From: Candida dubliniensis CD36 | Taxonomy: Eukaryota; Ascomycota; Pichiomycetes; Serinales; Debaryomycetaceae | Direction of reading: 5' to 3' | DNA length: 64,000 bases | Assembly (NCBI RefSeq): GCF_000026945.1 | Contig: NC_012861.1 | Span: 558,001-622,000 of the forward strand | Shown here: in pieces, positions 56,207-64,000 of the stretch | Numbering within the stretch: the stretch's first letter is position 1 | Layout: each line of letters begins with the position of its first letter | Notes under the pieces: model-generated | Databases searched by the model: none | Seen by the model: the letters and a program-made list of their open reading frames with translations, nothing else | What the model was told of the DNA's origin: nothing | Translations under genes and position numbers: made by a program

Positions 56207-58267
56207 TTACACAACAATCTTTGGCAACGACTCGTATGGAGAGCCGTCCTCAGCAAAACTTATTGGACTTGAAATCCCTGGTGGCGGTGTTTCGATCTTT
56301 CCACCAAATTCAATTGAATCACTCAAGCTCGGTAAATCATCCTCAAACTTGCCAAACCTAAAAACTGGAGATGTAATTTCACCATAATTCAAATCCAAAT
56401 TCTCGTATAATTTAGCTATATCACCATGACCACGATACCCCTTAGCGTTGGATGACTGCAATTGTTTTATTTCGTTAGCAATGATTTCTGGCCATTCAAA
56501 CCAATTGGAGCCAACCTTAAAATTTTTAGCAAAGGCTTTTTCCGCATCTTTGTGGGACAAATATTGATAGTGTGGTAACGAAGGTAATCCAAACAACATT
56601 GAAGCTGTATCTGATTTGTCACTGATCAAACGCTTAGGACGGCCATACAATTTGAACGCATCAACGATAGGAATAAAGTTTCGAATCATGGTTTCAACTG
56701 CAGTGACGCCAGGATGCAGACTAGGCATAATGTACACGGAATTGGTTAAAACAAAATTTTCTGTGTGTTTTTTGAAAAAGCTAGAGTTTGTTCTTTTATG
56801 ACTGAGTTGTGTATGGCTTGGGTTAGCTGGCGACTTGCTTAGGTTAGACAATGAACGGTTTCTTGTGTGTCCATTTGTTTGCTTGGGTGATAATGAAGAC
56901 GGCTGATTGAAAAATGAGTTTGTAGAATGTAAAGAACTAGACCGAGAACGGTTTCTTGGTGTGCTGGGTGTTTGGTTAGAAAGTGATGAAAGTGAATTAT
57001 TGGAATCAGAACGAGATACTCCATGATTTTTTGCGATAAGCTTTCTTGGATCAAGCTGTTCGTCGCTATTGTGAGGGAACAAATATTCATAATTTCTGTT
57101 CACGTAGATTTCTCCTGCAGCACGCATAATTGAGTTGTAGTCAATCATGTTCGATTGTTCTGGATAAACGTTGAACACTCCAGACAAATCGGATATATAA
57201 GCGATAAGGTGCTTGTTCTGCAATTTTTTGTCCGATGGATAAAATTCTATTCTGCCAACATGACCCTTATCCCCTGGCAACACTGCCATGTACACTTTGA
57301 TCCACTTGGTTGAGACCTCGGGTAATCTGATATGACACCATTCGTATTGTGGGAATCTCTTCTTATTGCCTAGCAAGACGTGAATATCCAGTAATTTTGA
57401 TCCCTTCGAAGACAAAAGAACAGCTGTGAATGCTTCGCTTAATTTCACATACTCAAACTTAGAAAGAACGATTGCACTCATCCATTTGTCAAATGAGGGC
57501 TTGTCATGGAACTGGATCGCTAAAGACGCATCATCGCGATAATCTTGGTAGATCTTTATCTGCAAATTAGAGACAACCTCGATATGTGCATCAATTAAGT
57601 TGATATATTTTGGTTTGAACTCGTTCCCTTCTTCTAACGTATATTCATCTGTCAGCGGTCTCCAAATGGCCAACTCGTTGCCAGACAATTTGGCTTCAAC
57701 TTCCAACCAAACTCGTTCTGAGCCAATAACACCAGGGATCTGCAACGAGCCAATGCAATAAGTTCTTAATTTTTGAGCATTGATTAAAGAGACAATGGGA
57801 TGGAATTCTGGAGGTAATGACTCGGTCTGGATCTTGTTTTGAAGTAATAACGATCTCCCTGTGACTGAATGTGACGAATAGATTGAATCAGCATCTTCGT
57901 TGGAAAAAATTCGACTCTGTCGGACAAATGAAGAAGGCGTGGTCTTTATTCGATCCGATAAGGTTCGTCTGTGCAAACCTGTTTCATTATATGACGATGA
58001 CTCCGATCCCTGGTTTGACGAAACTGTGGTGTTAATTTTTGGGAGGGTATAGCTTGGTTTGCTCTCGTCGATACTGCTGTCGTTACTCTTATCACTATTA
58101 ACCAAGAATCCTACTGGAGATGGGATTGCAAAATCTTTAGGTGGGAGGGGTGGAGGAGACGGGGTTGCAAATGCGGGTGTATCTTCATTTAGTGTGGCCG
58201 GAGGTTGTGCCAAGGGGGACCTGACTCTGCGATACGTTGGCAGCGCTGGAGGAGTACTTCCTGACAT
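56207..58267 (-). CDS. PH-domain protein of the CAF120/SKG3 family
   Basis: Homologue of yeast Caf120 (Ccr4-Not associated) and Skg3 (bud neck). The 686-residue protein has a Pro/Ser-rich N-terminus (PPPLPPKDFAIPSPVGF). A PH domain follows at about 170-275 (RTYCIGSLQIPG, RVWLEVEAKLSGNELAIWRP, PKYINLIDAHIEV, FDKWMSAIVLSKFEY). A second conserved region (about 300-405, with SNMIDYNSIMRAAGEIYVNR) precedes a Ser/Asn-rich linker and the C-terminal region (VETMIRNFIPIVDAFKLYGR). The PH domain suggests membrane or bud-site association. Caf120 and Skg3 cannot be separated from sequence alone. Confidence 0.82.
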   Translation of the reverse strand: MSGSTPPALPTYRRVRSPLAQPPATLNEDTPAFATPSPPPLPPKDFAIPSPVGFLVNSDKSNDSSIDESKPSYTLPKINTTVSSNQGSESSSYNETGLHRRTLSDRIKTTPSSFVRQSRIFSNEDADSIYSSHSVTGRSLLLQNKIQTESLPPEFHPIVSLINAQKLRTYCIGSLQIPGVIGSERVWLEVEAKLSGNELAIWRPLTDEYTLEEGNEFKPKYINLIDAHIEVVSNLQIKIYQDYRDDASLAIQFHDKPSFDKWMSAIVLSKFEYVKLSEAFTAVLLSSKGSKLLDIHVLLGNKKRFPQYEWCHIRLPEVSTKWIKVYMAVLPGDKGHVGRIEFYPSDKKLQNKHLIAYISDLSGVFNVYPEQSNMIDYNSIMRAAGEIYVNRNYEYLFPHNSDEQLDPRKLIAKNHGVSRSDSNNSLSSLSNQTPSTPRNRSRSSSLHSTNSFFNQPSSLSPKQTNGHTRNRSLSNLSKSPANPSHTQLSHKRTNSSFFKKHTENFVLTNSVYIMPSLHPGVTAVETMIRNFIPIVDAFKLYGRPKRLISDKSDTASMLFGLPSLPHYQYLSHKDAEKAFAKNFKVGSNWFEWPEIIANEIKQLQSSNAKGYRGHGDIAKLYENLDLNYGEITSPVFRFGKFEDDLPSLSDSIEFGGKIETPPPGISSPISFAEDGSPYESLPKIVV

Positions 58268-59054
58268 TTGAATTATTATTGATAAAAATAGTATGTGATT
58301 GTAGATTTAAAACCTTGAAAATAAAATAAAGGGACCAGTCACTCAAGTAAAGAATTTTTTTTAAAAAAAGAAATACGAATGTAAATAAAATATAAGGTTA
58401 TTATCCCAACTTTATATATGTATAATTTTTTTTTTTCTGTCACTAAAAAATACTAATCAATTTTCCAGGGATATCTTGATGTAATCGGTTTCTTTTCCAA
58501 TTCTGGGTTCTCTCTATCCGGTTCTTTTTTTTTTTGCGCTGATTTATTCTTTTTTTTCTTCTTTTGTTCTCAACTTGGACGAAGTATCTGTCTGTCTGTG
58601 TGTGTGTGAGGGAAGAAGAATGGAAAGTAGGCGATGTGGGATGGCCGGCAAAAGTTTCACCGCAAAAAATTAAAATATCCTTGGCGTAAAATATAATGGG
58701 GATCCCAAGAAAAAGTCGACTCAAATTGAAAGGAATATCTTGGAACGCTTTCGATTTCCAATCGTGGTCGAGCAGTCCTGTTAAATGAAATTTATATCTA
58801 ATCTTTGTCTGATAAAAATAGTAATGATTACAACTAGTGAGATACCAAAAGTTGAACAGAAAAGATATAATCTAATGTAAAAAAAAAGAAGAAAACTAAA
58901 AAAAAAAAAAAGACGACAGAGTAGATGTGAAGATTATTGAAATAGGGAAATGATTCAACTATTTATTTATATGAGTAACCACAGTTTTACAAATCTTTGA
59001 TTATATTCGACCTTGGATTTTGAATCTAAGTTGCGATAATCCTCGTTTGATATC

Positions 59055-59075
59055 TGCGGCGTTGATTGCGCCGCA
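59055..59075. repeat. GC-rich inverted repeat in the LIG4 upstream region
   Basis: TGCGGCG, a 7-base loop, then CGCCGCA: a perfect 7-bp stem of high GC in AT-rich DNA. It could be a protein-binding dyad or an RNA hairpin. Confidence 0.5.
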
Positions 59076-60148
59076 AAACGGAAAGCAAAGAAAATAGAGA
59101 AAAAAAAAAAGCAAAGAAAAACCTCATCGATTGATGAAATGAAATTCTTGGTTTTGAGATGCATAATTATGAAAACGAAGACGTAATTCTGGTTTGCATT
59201 TCATGACTTACAATTTCAAGAATATGAAAACCCACCGATTCATAATCAATGTAAGTCTTAAAATCAAAAAAAAAAAACTTAAATTCAATCTGGTATAGTC
59301 CAAATGGTGTGATGTTTTGACGATAACAAAAAAAAAAAACGACAAATGCTTCCCAGGATATCAAGAGAAACTTTAGAGATGTCGACTAAATTTATGCTTG
59401 TAGTGGTTTTAGTCAGTTGGCAACGGACAGTTGGTTGGTTGGTACCTGTAACTATTTTCTTCTGGTACGAGCACGCTATGATTATTTTTTTTTTGCTGTT
59501 GTTATTCAACGTGGTTTTAAGCAATAGACGATTTCTAGATAACAACTCATGGGAACGACAAACTACAACATATACTGATTAGTTATAATTGCTGAAGCTA
59601 GCAAAATCTGCGACCACATATTCTACTCTTGTCGTGTGATAGCAATGTACTAGTTTGCTTTTCGTGCTGCCAAGTTATTCGCATTATATGAGTGATTTGA
59701 TTAATGGCTTTTTTATTGTTGCTATATTCAGCTTTCATTAGTCATCGTTCTTGCTTCGTCCCCACTGACTCTCCTACATCTTGTAAACATTGTTTCCTTG
59801 GGAAACCTGCAAATTCTAGCAATGCATCCAAGAATATTGTTTTGTTTGTTTTACTTGCGAGATGAGAAACATTACACTGCCACAATTTTGCAGAATCAAG
59901 CTTTCTGGGTCCAACAGTAAATCCAAACTTGGAGAAAACTCTCTTCCCAACCTTATTTTCTTTATTTGTTTAGAATGCAAGTTCATTAATGTCAATGATT
60001 TCTCGCTCTTCCATCTTTACTTTACTTCTTCTTTTCAGTTATTTTGTTAAGCCTCCGCATCAAAAGACACTCAAACATTGATGTACATGAAAAGAAAAAA
60101 TTAGAACCAACTTATTACATCATTGTAGGCTTTTGTTTTTATTTTGCG

Positions 60149-60166
60149 CTGAGATTTCAATCTCAG
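60149..60166. repeat. Inverted repeat in the LIG4 upstream region (1)
   Basis: CTGAGAT, a 4-base loop and ATCTCAG form a perfect 7-bp inverted repeat, about 500 bases before the LIG4 ATG. Confidence 0.45.
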
Positions 60167-60263
60167 TTAGCACAGCCTTGTTGAAATAGGTCTATTAAAT
60201 GTATGGGCTCATATAATTTACAAACCATTCTGGTAAAGACTGTGCACCTTTAATTCTAAAAGG

Positions 60264-60284
60264 ATCTCATAAGCTGAATGAGAT
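60264..60284. repeat. Inverted repeat in the LIG4 upstream region (2)
   Basis: ATCTCAT, a 7-base loop and ATGAGAT form a perfect inverted repeat, just before the TGACGTCA site. It resembles the repeat at 60149. Confidence 0.45.
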
Positions 60285-60290
60285 GGTTTG

Positions 60291-60298
60291 TGACGTCA
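60291..60298. promoter_or_regulatory. ATF/CREB-type palindrome (TGACGTCA) upstream of LIG4
   Basis: The full 8-base palindrome bound by ATF/CREB-type bZIP proteins (Sko1/Aca1 in yeast) lies about 360 bases before the LIG4 ATG. Exact match; a role in stress control of LIG4 is inferred. Confidence 0.4.
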
Positions 60299-60661
60299 TA
60301 ATTCAGGTAAAGTTCATACCAAACAACATTTTCTAAATCTATTGGATCAGTAAGTTTGGTTTGGTTTAAATTATAGAATGTAAAATACTTGTGCACAACT
60401 ACTAAATTTGTTGTGATTCGGGTAATACAGTCTAGAAGTGTATACCATCAAATTCATTACCGACCTTGGTACAAGGGTTTCACTGTTAATGACAGTAATC
60501 ACTGATGGACACATATTCTCACAGTTGCTTAGTTTTACTCTCGTTTACATTTTGCGAGCAAGTGTGTGCAAAAGACAAAAAAAAGAATCACACATTGTCA
60601 TCTTTTCGACCCTTTTTGTAAATCACCTTCGCTTATTCATGTGACAACAGCAAAAGTCTAC

Positions 60662-63448
60662 ATGACATACTTCTTAAACGATATCCACCCACCTTCTCCG
60701 AATGATATCACTCCCACATTCACATTATTGACTAAAGAATTGTTTGACAAATTTGACGGAGTTAGAAAGGACAGCCTTGGAGATTTTCGAACTGTCACTG
60801 AGAAAAAAGCGTTTATAATTAAAACTTTCTTAAACACATTTCGAACGCATATTGGTAATGACGTATACCCTTCAGCAAAGCTAATATTCCCGGAAAAGTC
60901 GGGCAGAATATACTTCATTAAAGAAGTGGCATTAGCGCGTCTTTTGATCAAAGTCTACAAGATCCCGAAAGAATCGGAGGATTACATCACGTTGCACGAT
61001 TGGAACAAGCTGTACCAAAGGTCAAGACGATTTTCCATCGATGAGAAAAAGATTCGTGATTTACCATTGCAAGCATCAAGGATTATTTCCAAAAGGAGAC
61101 CAATTGTGGATAATGTCGAAGAATATACCATACCACAAATCAATTCTTCTTTGGATCAGTTGGCATTGGAAAAGCTGTCTCAAGGTCAAATAGATATTCT
61201 TAAACCCTTATTTGATAATCTAGGAATTCCAGAAGTAAGATGGCTAATTCATATAATACTTAATAAATCAATTTTAACCAACATGGAGAGGTTTTTTTTC
61301 AACACTTGGCATCCAGATGGCTACAGGGTGTTTAGCATATGCAATGACTTACAGAAGGCATTTCAGTTTTCTACAAACCCCGATTTGAGACTAGAACCTC
61401 TGCAATTGGCAATACACCCTTGTTTCAAGTTTAAGCCCCAGTTGTCGGAAAGATTGACGACCAGTTATAAAACACTTGTGAAAAAGTTGCAAAGAAAGCA
61501 TGAGATGGATGTTCCGTATGAGAAAAAATTTCAAGAATTGGGATTGGAAAACAAATTTTACATTGAAGAGAAAATGGATGGCGATCGTATGCTTCTTCAT
61601 AAGGATGGTGACAGCTTCAAGTTTTTTTCAAGACGCTTGAAAGATTACTCTTATTTATACGGAGAAAGTTTCCAATTTGGGGCTCTAACGAAATTTTTAG
61701 CGCACGCTTTTGCTGGAAATGTACAATCTGTTATACTAGATGGTGAAATGGTGGCCTATGATTACGAGCGGAATGTAATTCTTCCATTTGGAACTTTAAA
61801 GTCGCTGGCTATCCAAGAAAGTGTTAGACAGTTCACAACTATCGACCAATATGAACAACAGACAGCATATCCATTTTTCCTCGTGTTTGACGTTTTGTTT
61901 TTGAATGGGAAAGATTTAACCAATTATCCATTATTCTTCCGCAAAAACATTTTGAGTCGAATACTTAGGCCAATACCCAATAGATTTGAAGTCCTAGATA
62001 CACGACTAGGTTCTTCTCCAGAAGATATCGAAAGAGCAATCAGGGAAGTTGTTAGTAGTCGATGCGAAGGTCTAGTATTGAAGAACGTGCAGCTGAAATA
62101 TGAAATTGATGGGTTCAGAAACCCAGATTGGATTAAAGTCAAACCAGAGTATTTAGAGAAATTTGGTGAGAATTTGGATCTTGTGGTGATTGGCAAGTCT
62201 CCTGCCATAAAGAACTCGTATATGTGTGGATTGAAAAGTGTAACTGATGGAGTTTATTACAGTTTTTGTACTTGTGCCAACGGTATAGAGATTGAGGAGT
62301 TTGATAAAATCGAAAGACTTACTCATGGAAAGTGGATTAAAACGGATACAACAATGCCTCCTGAGCTGTTGATTAAATTCGGAACTAAAATTCCCACTTT
62401 TTGGATTCATCCCAGTGACTCATTAGTTTTGGAAATTAGAGCCCGTTCAATTGACACCCGAGCGGGTACCCTGTATGCTGTTGGGTCAACACTACATAAC
62501 AACCATTGCCGAAAAATTAGAGAGGATAAAACTATTGATGAATGTGTGACATTACAGGAATACACGCATATCAAAGCAAATTATATAAATGATTTAAATA
62601 AGGCACAAACTGCATTGGGGAAGAAGCGTGAGTCAATGTACTCCTTAGATAATGAGCTGAAATTAAAGAAAGTGAAGGTTGAGTCTGATTTGTTTGATGG
62701 GATGGAGTTTTTGATTATGAGTGATAAAAGAGAGGCTGATGGTGAAGTTACTACCATTGAAGAGATGAAAGCAATGGTTAAACTGTATGGCGGAAAAATT
62801 GTCAATTCGATTGATCTTGCGACAAACTACCAAATAGTGGTGATCACTGAACGAGAACTTCCAGTATCCAGTCAATATCTAAGCAAGGGAATTGACTTGG
62901 TGAAACCAATCTGGATATATGAATGCATTCAAAGAGGATGTGTTCTTCAACTAGAACCATATTTCATATTTGCCAGTAAAAATTGGGATAATTTTAGAAA
63001 TATGGTCGATCAATATGGAGATTCGTACATTATACACCATCCGTTAAATATTGTTGTTCCCAATCTAAGTGAAAGTGAACTTGAAGAGCTTCGCAATAGT
63101 TTTGACTGGGGCGAACTTAAACCTTTGATTTATTTGTTCAAAGGATTATCATTTTATGTCTGCGGGAATAACTTGAGTGCCCAGTTTTTAAAGGAACGAA
63201 TTAAGAGATTTAGTGGAGATTTGTCGAAACATTATACTGAATGTTGTTATATAGTAATACCTGATAAACATTCCAGACCATTGATACTTTCTGAAATTGA
63301 TAAGATGTCAAATCAAATTTCTCGTGAAATGGTTATTGATGAAAATGGTAGGTCTTCAAGAATTCCATATTTTGTTACTGAGGCATTCGTGCAGACGTCA
63401 ATTAAAATGAATTACATTCCTGACCCTGAAGATTACAAGTTTAGGTGA
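60662..63448 (+). CDS. LIG4: DNA ligase IV (non-homologous end joining)
   Basis: ATP-dependent nuclear ligase that seals double-strand breaks in NHEJ, with Lif1 (XRCC4) as partner. From the ATG at 60662 (MTYFLNDIHPPSPND) the protein is 928 residues (yeast Dnl4 944). It has the alpha-helical N-terminal domain, the nucleotidyltransferase motif I EEKMDGDRM with the active Lys304, FFSRRLKDYSYLYG, LDGEMVAYD, LKYEIDGFRNPDWIKVKPEY and the OB domain. Tandem BRCT domains follow at about 675-795 and 825-925 (EFLIMSDKREADG, LVKPIWIYECIQRG), with the linker binding Lif1. The CTG codon at residue 478 sits at a Ser position of human LIG4. Codons before 60662 have no ATG. Confidence 0.96.
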   Translation: MTYFLNDIHPPSPNDITPTFTLLTKELFDKFDGVRKDSLGDFRTVTEKKAFIIKTFLNTFRTHIGNDVYPSAKLIFPEKSGRIYFIKEVALARLLIKVYKIPKESEDYITLHDWNKLYQRSRRFSIDEKKIRDLPLQASRIISKRRPIVDNVEEYTIPQINSSLDQLALEKLSQGQIDILKPLFDNLGIPEVRWLIHIILNKSILTNMERFFFNTWHPDGYRVFSICNDLQKAFQFSTNPDLRLEPLQLAIHPCFKFKPQLSERLTTSYKTLVKKLQRKHEMDVPYEKKFQELGLENKFYIEEKMDGDRMLLHKDGDSFKFFSRRLKDYSYLYGESFQFGALTKFLAHAFAGNVQSVILDGEMVAYDYERNVILPFGTLKSLAIQESVRQFTTIDQYEQQTAYPFFLVFDVLFLNGKDLTNYPLFFRKNILSRILRPIPNRFEVLDTRLGSSPEDIERAIREVVSSRCEGLVLKNVQLKYEIDGFRNPDWIKVKPEYLEKFGENLDLVVIGKSPAIKNSYMCGLKSVTDGVYYSFCTCANGIEIEEFDKIERLTHGKWIKTDTTMPPELLIKFGTKIPTFWIHPSDSLVLEIRARSIDTRAGTLYAVGSTLHNNHCRKIREDKTIDECVTLQEYTHIKANYINDLNKAQTALGKKRESMYSLDNELKLKKVKVESDLFDGMEFLIMSDKREADGEVTTIEEMKAMVKLYGGKIVNSIDLATNYQIVVITERELPVSSQYLSKGIDLVKPIWIYECIQRGCVLQLEPYFIFASKNWDNFRNMVDQYGDSYIIHHPLNIVVPNLSESELEELRNSFDWGELKPLIYLFKGLSFYVCGNNLSAQFLKERIKRFSGDLSKHYTECCYIVIPDKHSRPLILSEIDKMSNQISREMVIDENGRSSRIPYFVTEAFVQTSIKMNYIPDPEDYKFR

Positions 63449-63877
63449 TATTGGCGATGTATGTATTCAGAGAATGATGATTATGACCCATAAGCTTACT
63501 AATTAAATTCAGCAAACCGTTTCAAGTTAGTTAGGTATTCTGTAATCTCGTTATGTAGGTATATTTCAACTGAAATTGTTTCATGAAATAATCCTGCTTT
63601 GCTTGCAGAAAACACAGGAATAGAAATGAACACAAAACCTTTCTTTTTTTTGTCTTCCCTGTATTTTTTCCGTTCCTTCTATTTTTTTTGTTTCCTTTCT
63701 TTCTCCGCTTCGCCTCAGAAAACCCCCTTCAACTTAATTAAGATGGAGTTCATCACTCGCATGTTGAATTCCATTTCTATATATACTAATCGTTTAAGTC
63801 TTCCACTTGTTTAATTTTTTTTTCTTCTTCTCCCCTCCTCATCTCCCTTTTTTTGTTTAATCAATTAATTGTTTACT
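63449..63877. other. Intergenic, LIG4 3' end to phospholipase C gene
   Basis: About 430 bases. The last 200 are pyrimidine-rich on the + strand, a usual leader before a Candida start codon. No further gene was recognised. Confidence 0.55.
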
Positions 63878-64000
63878 ATGGTCGACTACAAAACTTGGTT
63901 AAAGGATATTGACAACAATACCAAAATCTCGAAATTGTCAATCCCAGGAACTCATAATTCTGCTGCTTGTCATACTGCATTGCCATCTGTTCAATGTCAG
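63878..64000 (+). CDS. PLC2: PI-specific phospholipase C (PLC2/PLC3 type), 5' part only
   Basis: The first 41 codons of a gene that runs off the window. The protein begins MVDYKTWLKDIDNNTKI and continues with LSIPGTHNSAAC, in which the His belongs to the catalytic pair of the PI-PLC X-box domain. These enzymes cleave phosphatidylinositol, and in this small bacterial-type form (about 300 residues) they have two nearly identical genes in C. albicans, PLC2 and PLC3. I choose PLC2 from its recalled position next to LIG4. The rest of the gene lies outside. Confidence 0.8.
   Translation, partial: MVDYKTWLKDIDNNTKISKLSIPGTHNSAACHTALPSVQCQ

Larger units (their letters stand above)
58268..60661. other. 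2.4-kb divergent intergenic region, CAF120-like gene / LIG4
   Basis: Long upstream region of both genes. It holds a GC-rich 7-bp inverted repeat, two more perfect inverted repeats, a TGACGTCA palindrome (listed separately), several A/T runs and a small hydrophobic open frame at 59346-59582. Not all of it is likely to be promoter. Confidence 0.5.

Noticed and set aside
58449..58468. TACTAAT followed by TTTTCCAG, resembling an intron 3' end
   Set aside because: No donor or coding frame on the + strand lies nearby.
60566..60661. Longer N-terminus for LIG4
   Set aside because: No ATG in the extension; the 928-residue form from 60662 fits the family.
1..64000. CRISPR array, transposon, LTR, rRNA or tRNA
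   Set aside because: None was seen by eye; the only sizeable repeats are the permease paralogues and microsatellites.

Overview
The window is a gene-dense stretch of nuclear chromosome from an ascomycete yeast of the Candida albicans / C. dubliniensis group. The DNA is AT-rich, with long A/T homopolymers between genes. Genes are almost all intronless and their products match Saccharomyces/Candida families closely. Two in-frame CTG codons (62093-62095 in LIG4, 39167-39169 in BNA3) fall where relatives carry serine, which fits the CUG-Ser clade; residues shown here as Leu from CTG should probably be read as Ser. From memory, the neighbourhood HPT1, SER2, PDR17, MET1, ALD5, DLD1, RNR21, LIG4, PLC2 resembles a C. 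albicans chromosome region; I could not check this or separate C. albicans from C. dubliniensis.

Layout. 1-14424: two UGA4-type amino-acid/GABA permeases in inverted orientation flank VRL1 (endosomal VPS9-domain protein), SGT2 (tail-anchored protein chaperone), an IMO32/EAT1-type hydrolase, NCB2 (NC2 beta) and YOS1 (ER-Golgi transport). 14839-23382: BUB2 (mitotic exit GAP), a U2AF65/Mud2-type splicing factor, LHS1 (ER Hsp70-like chaperone) and an unrecognised 433-residue protein. 24044-35357: HPT1, UFD1, an importin-beta of the NMD5/SXM1 type, RRP7, ABZ2, SER2, PDR17, TDA2 and an unrecognised coiled-coil protein. 36050-42788: MET1 (siroheme), BNA3 (kynurenine aminotransferase), EFM2 (lysine methyltransferase) and ALD5. 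45323-54745: DLD1, OXP1 (5-oxoprolinase), TSR3 (18S rRNA modification) and RNR21 (ribonucleotide reductase small subunit). 56207-64000: a CAF120/SKG3-type PH-domain protein, LIG4 (NHEJ ligase) and the start of a PI-specific phospholipase C.

The genes are mostly unrelated housekeeping functions. No tRNA, rRNA, transposon, LTR, CRISPR array or centromere-like element was recognised. The strongest unusual signal is a mosaic of near-identical and diverged blocks between the two inverted permeases, as expected from recurrent gene conversion, around an 11.3-kb interval that could invert. Other points of interest are cell-cycle-type sites upstream of RNR21 and BUB2, a heat-shock element upstream of SGT2, two very long intergenic regions (2.5 kb upstream of ALD5, 2.4 kb between the CAF120-like gene and LIG4), two unrecognised proteins and a possible small spliced gene upstream of MET1.
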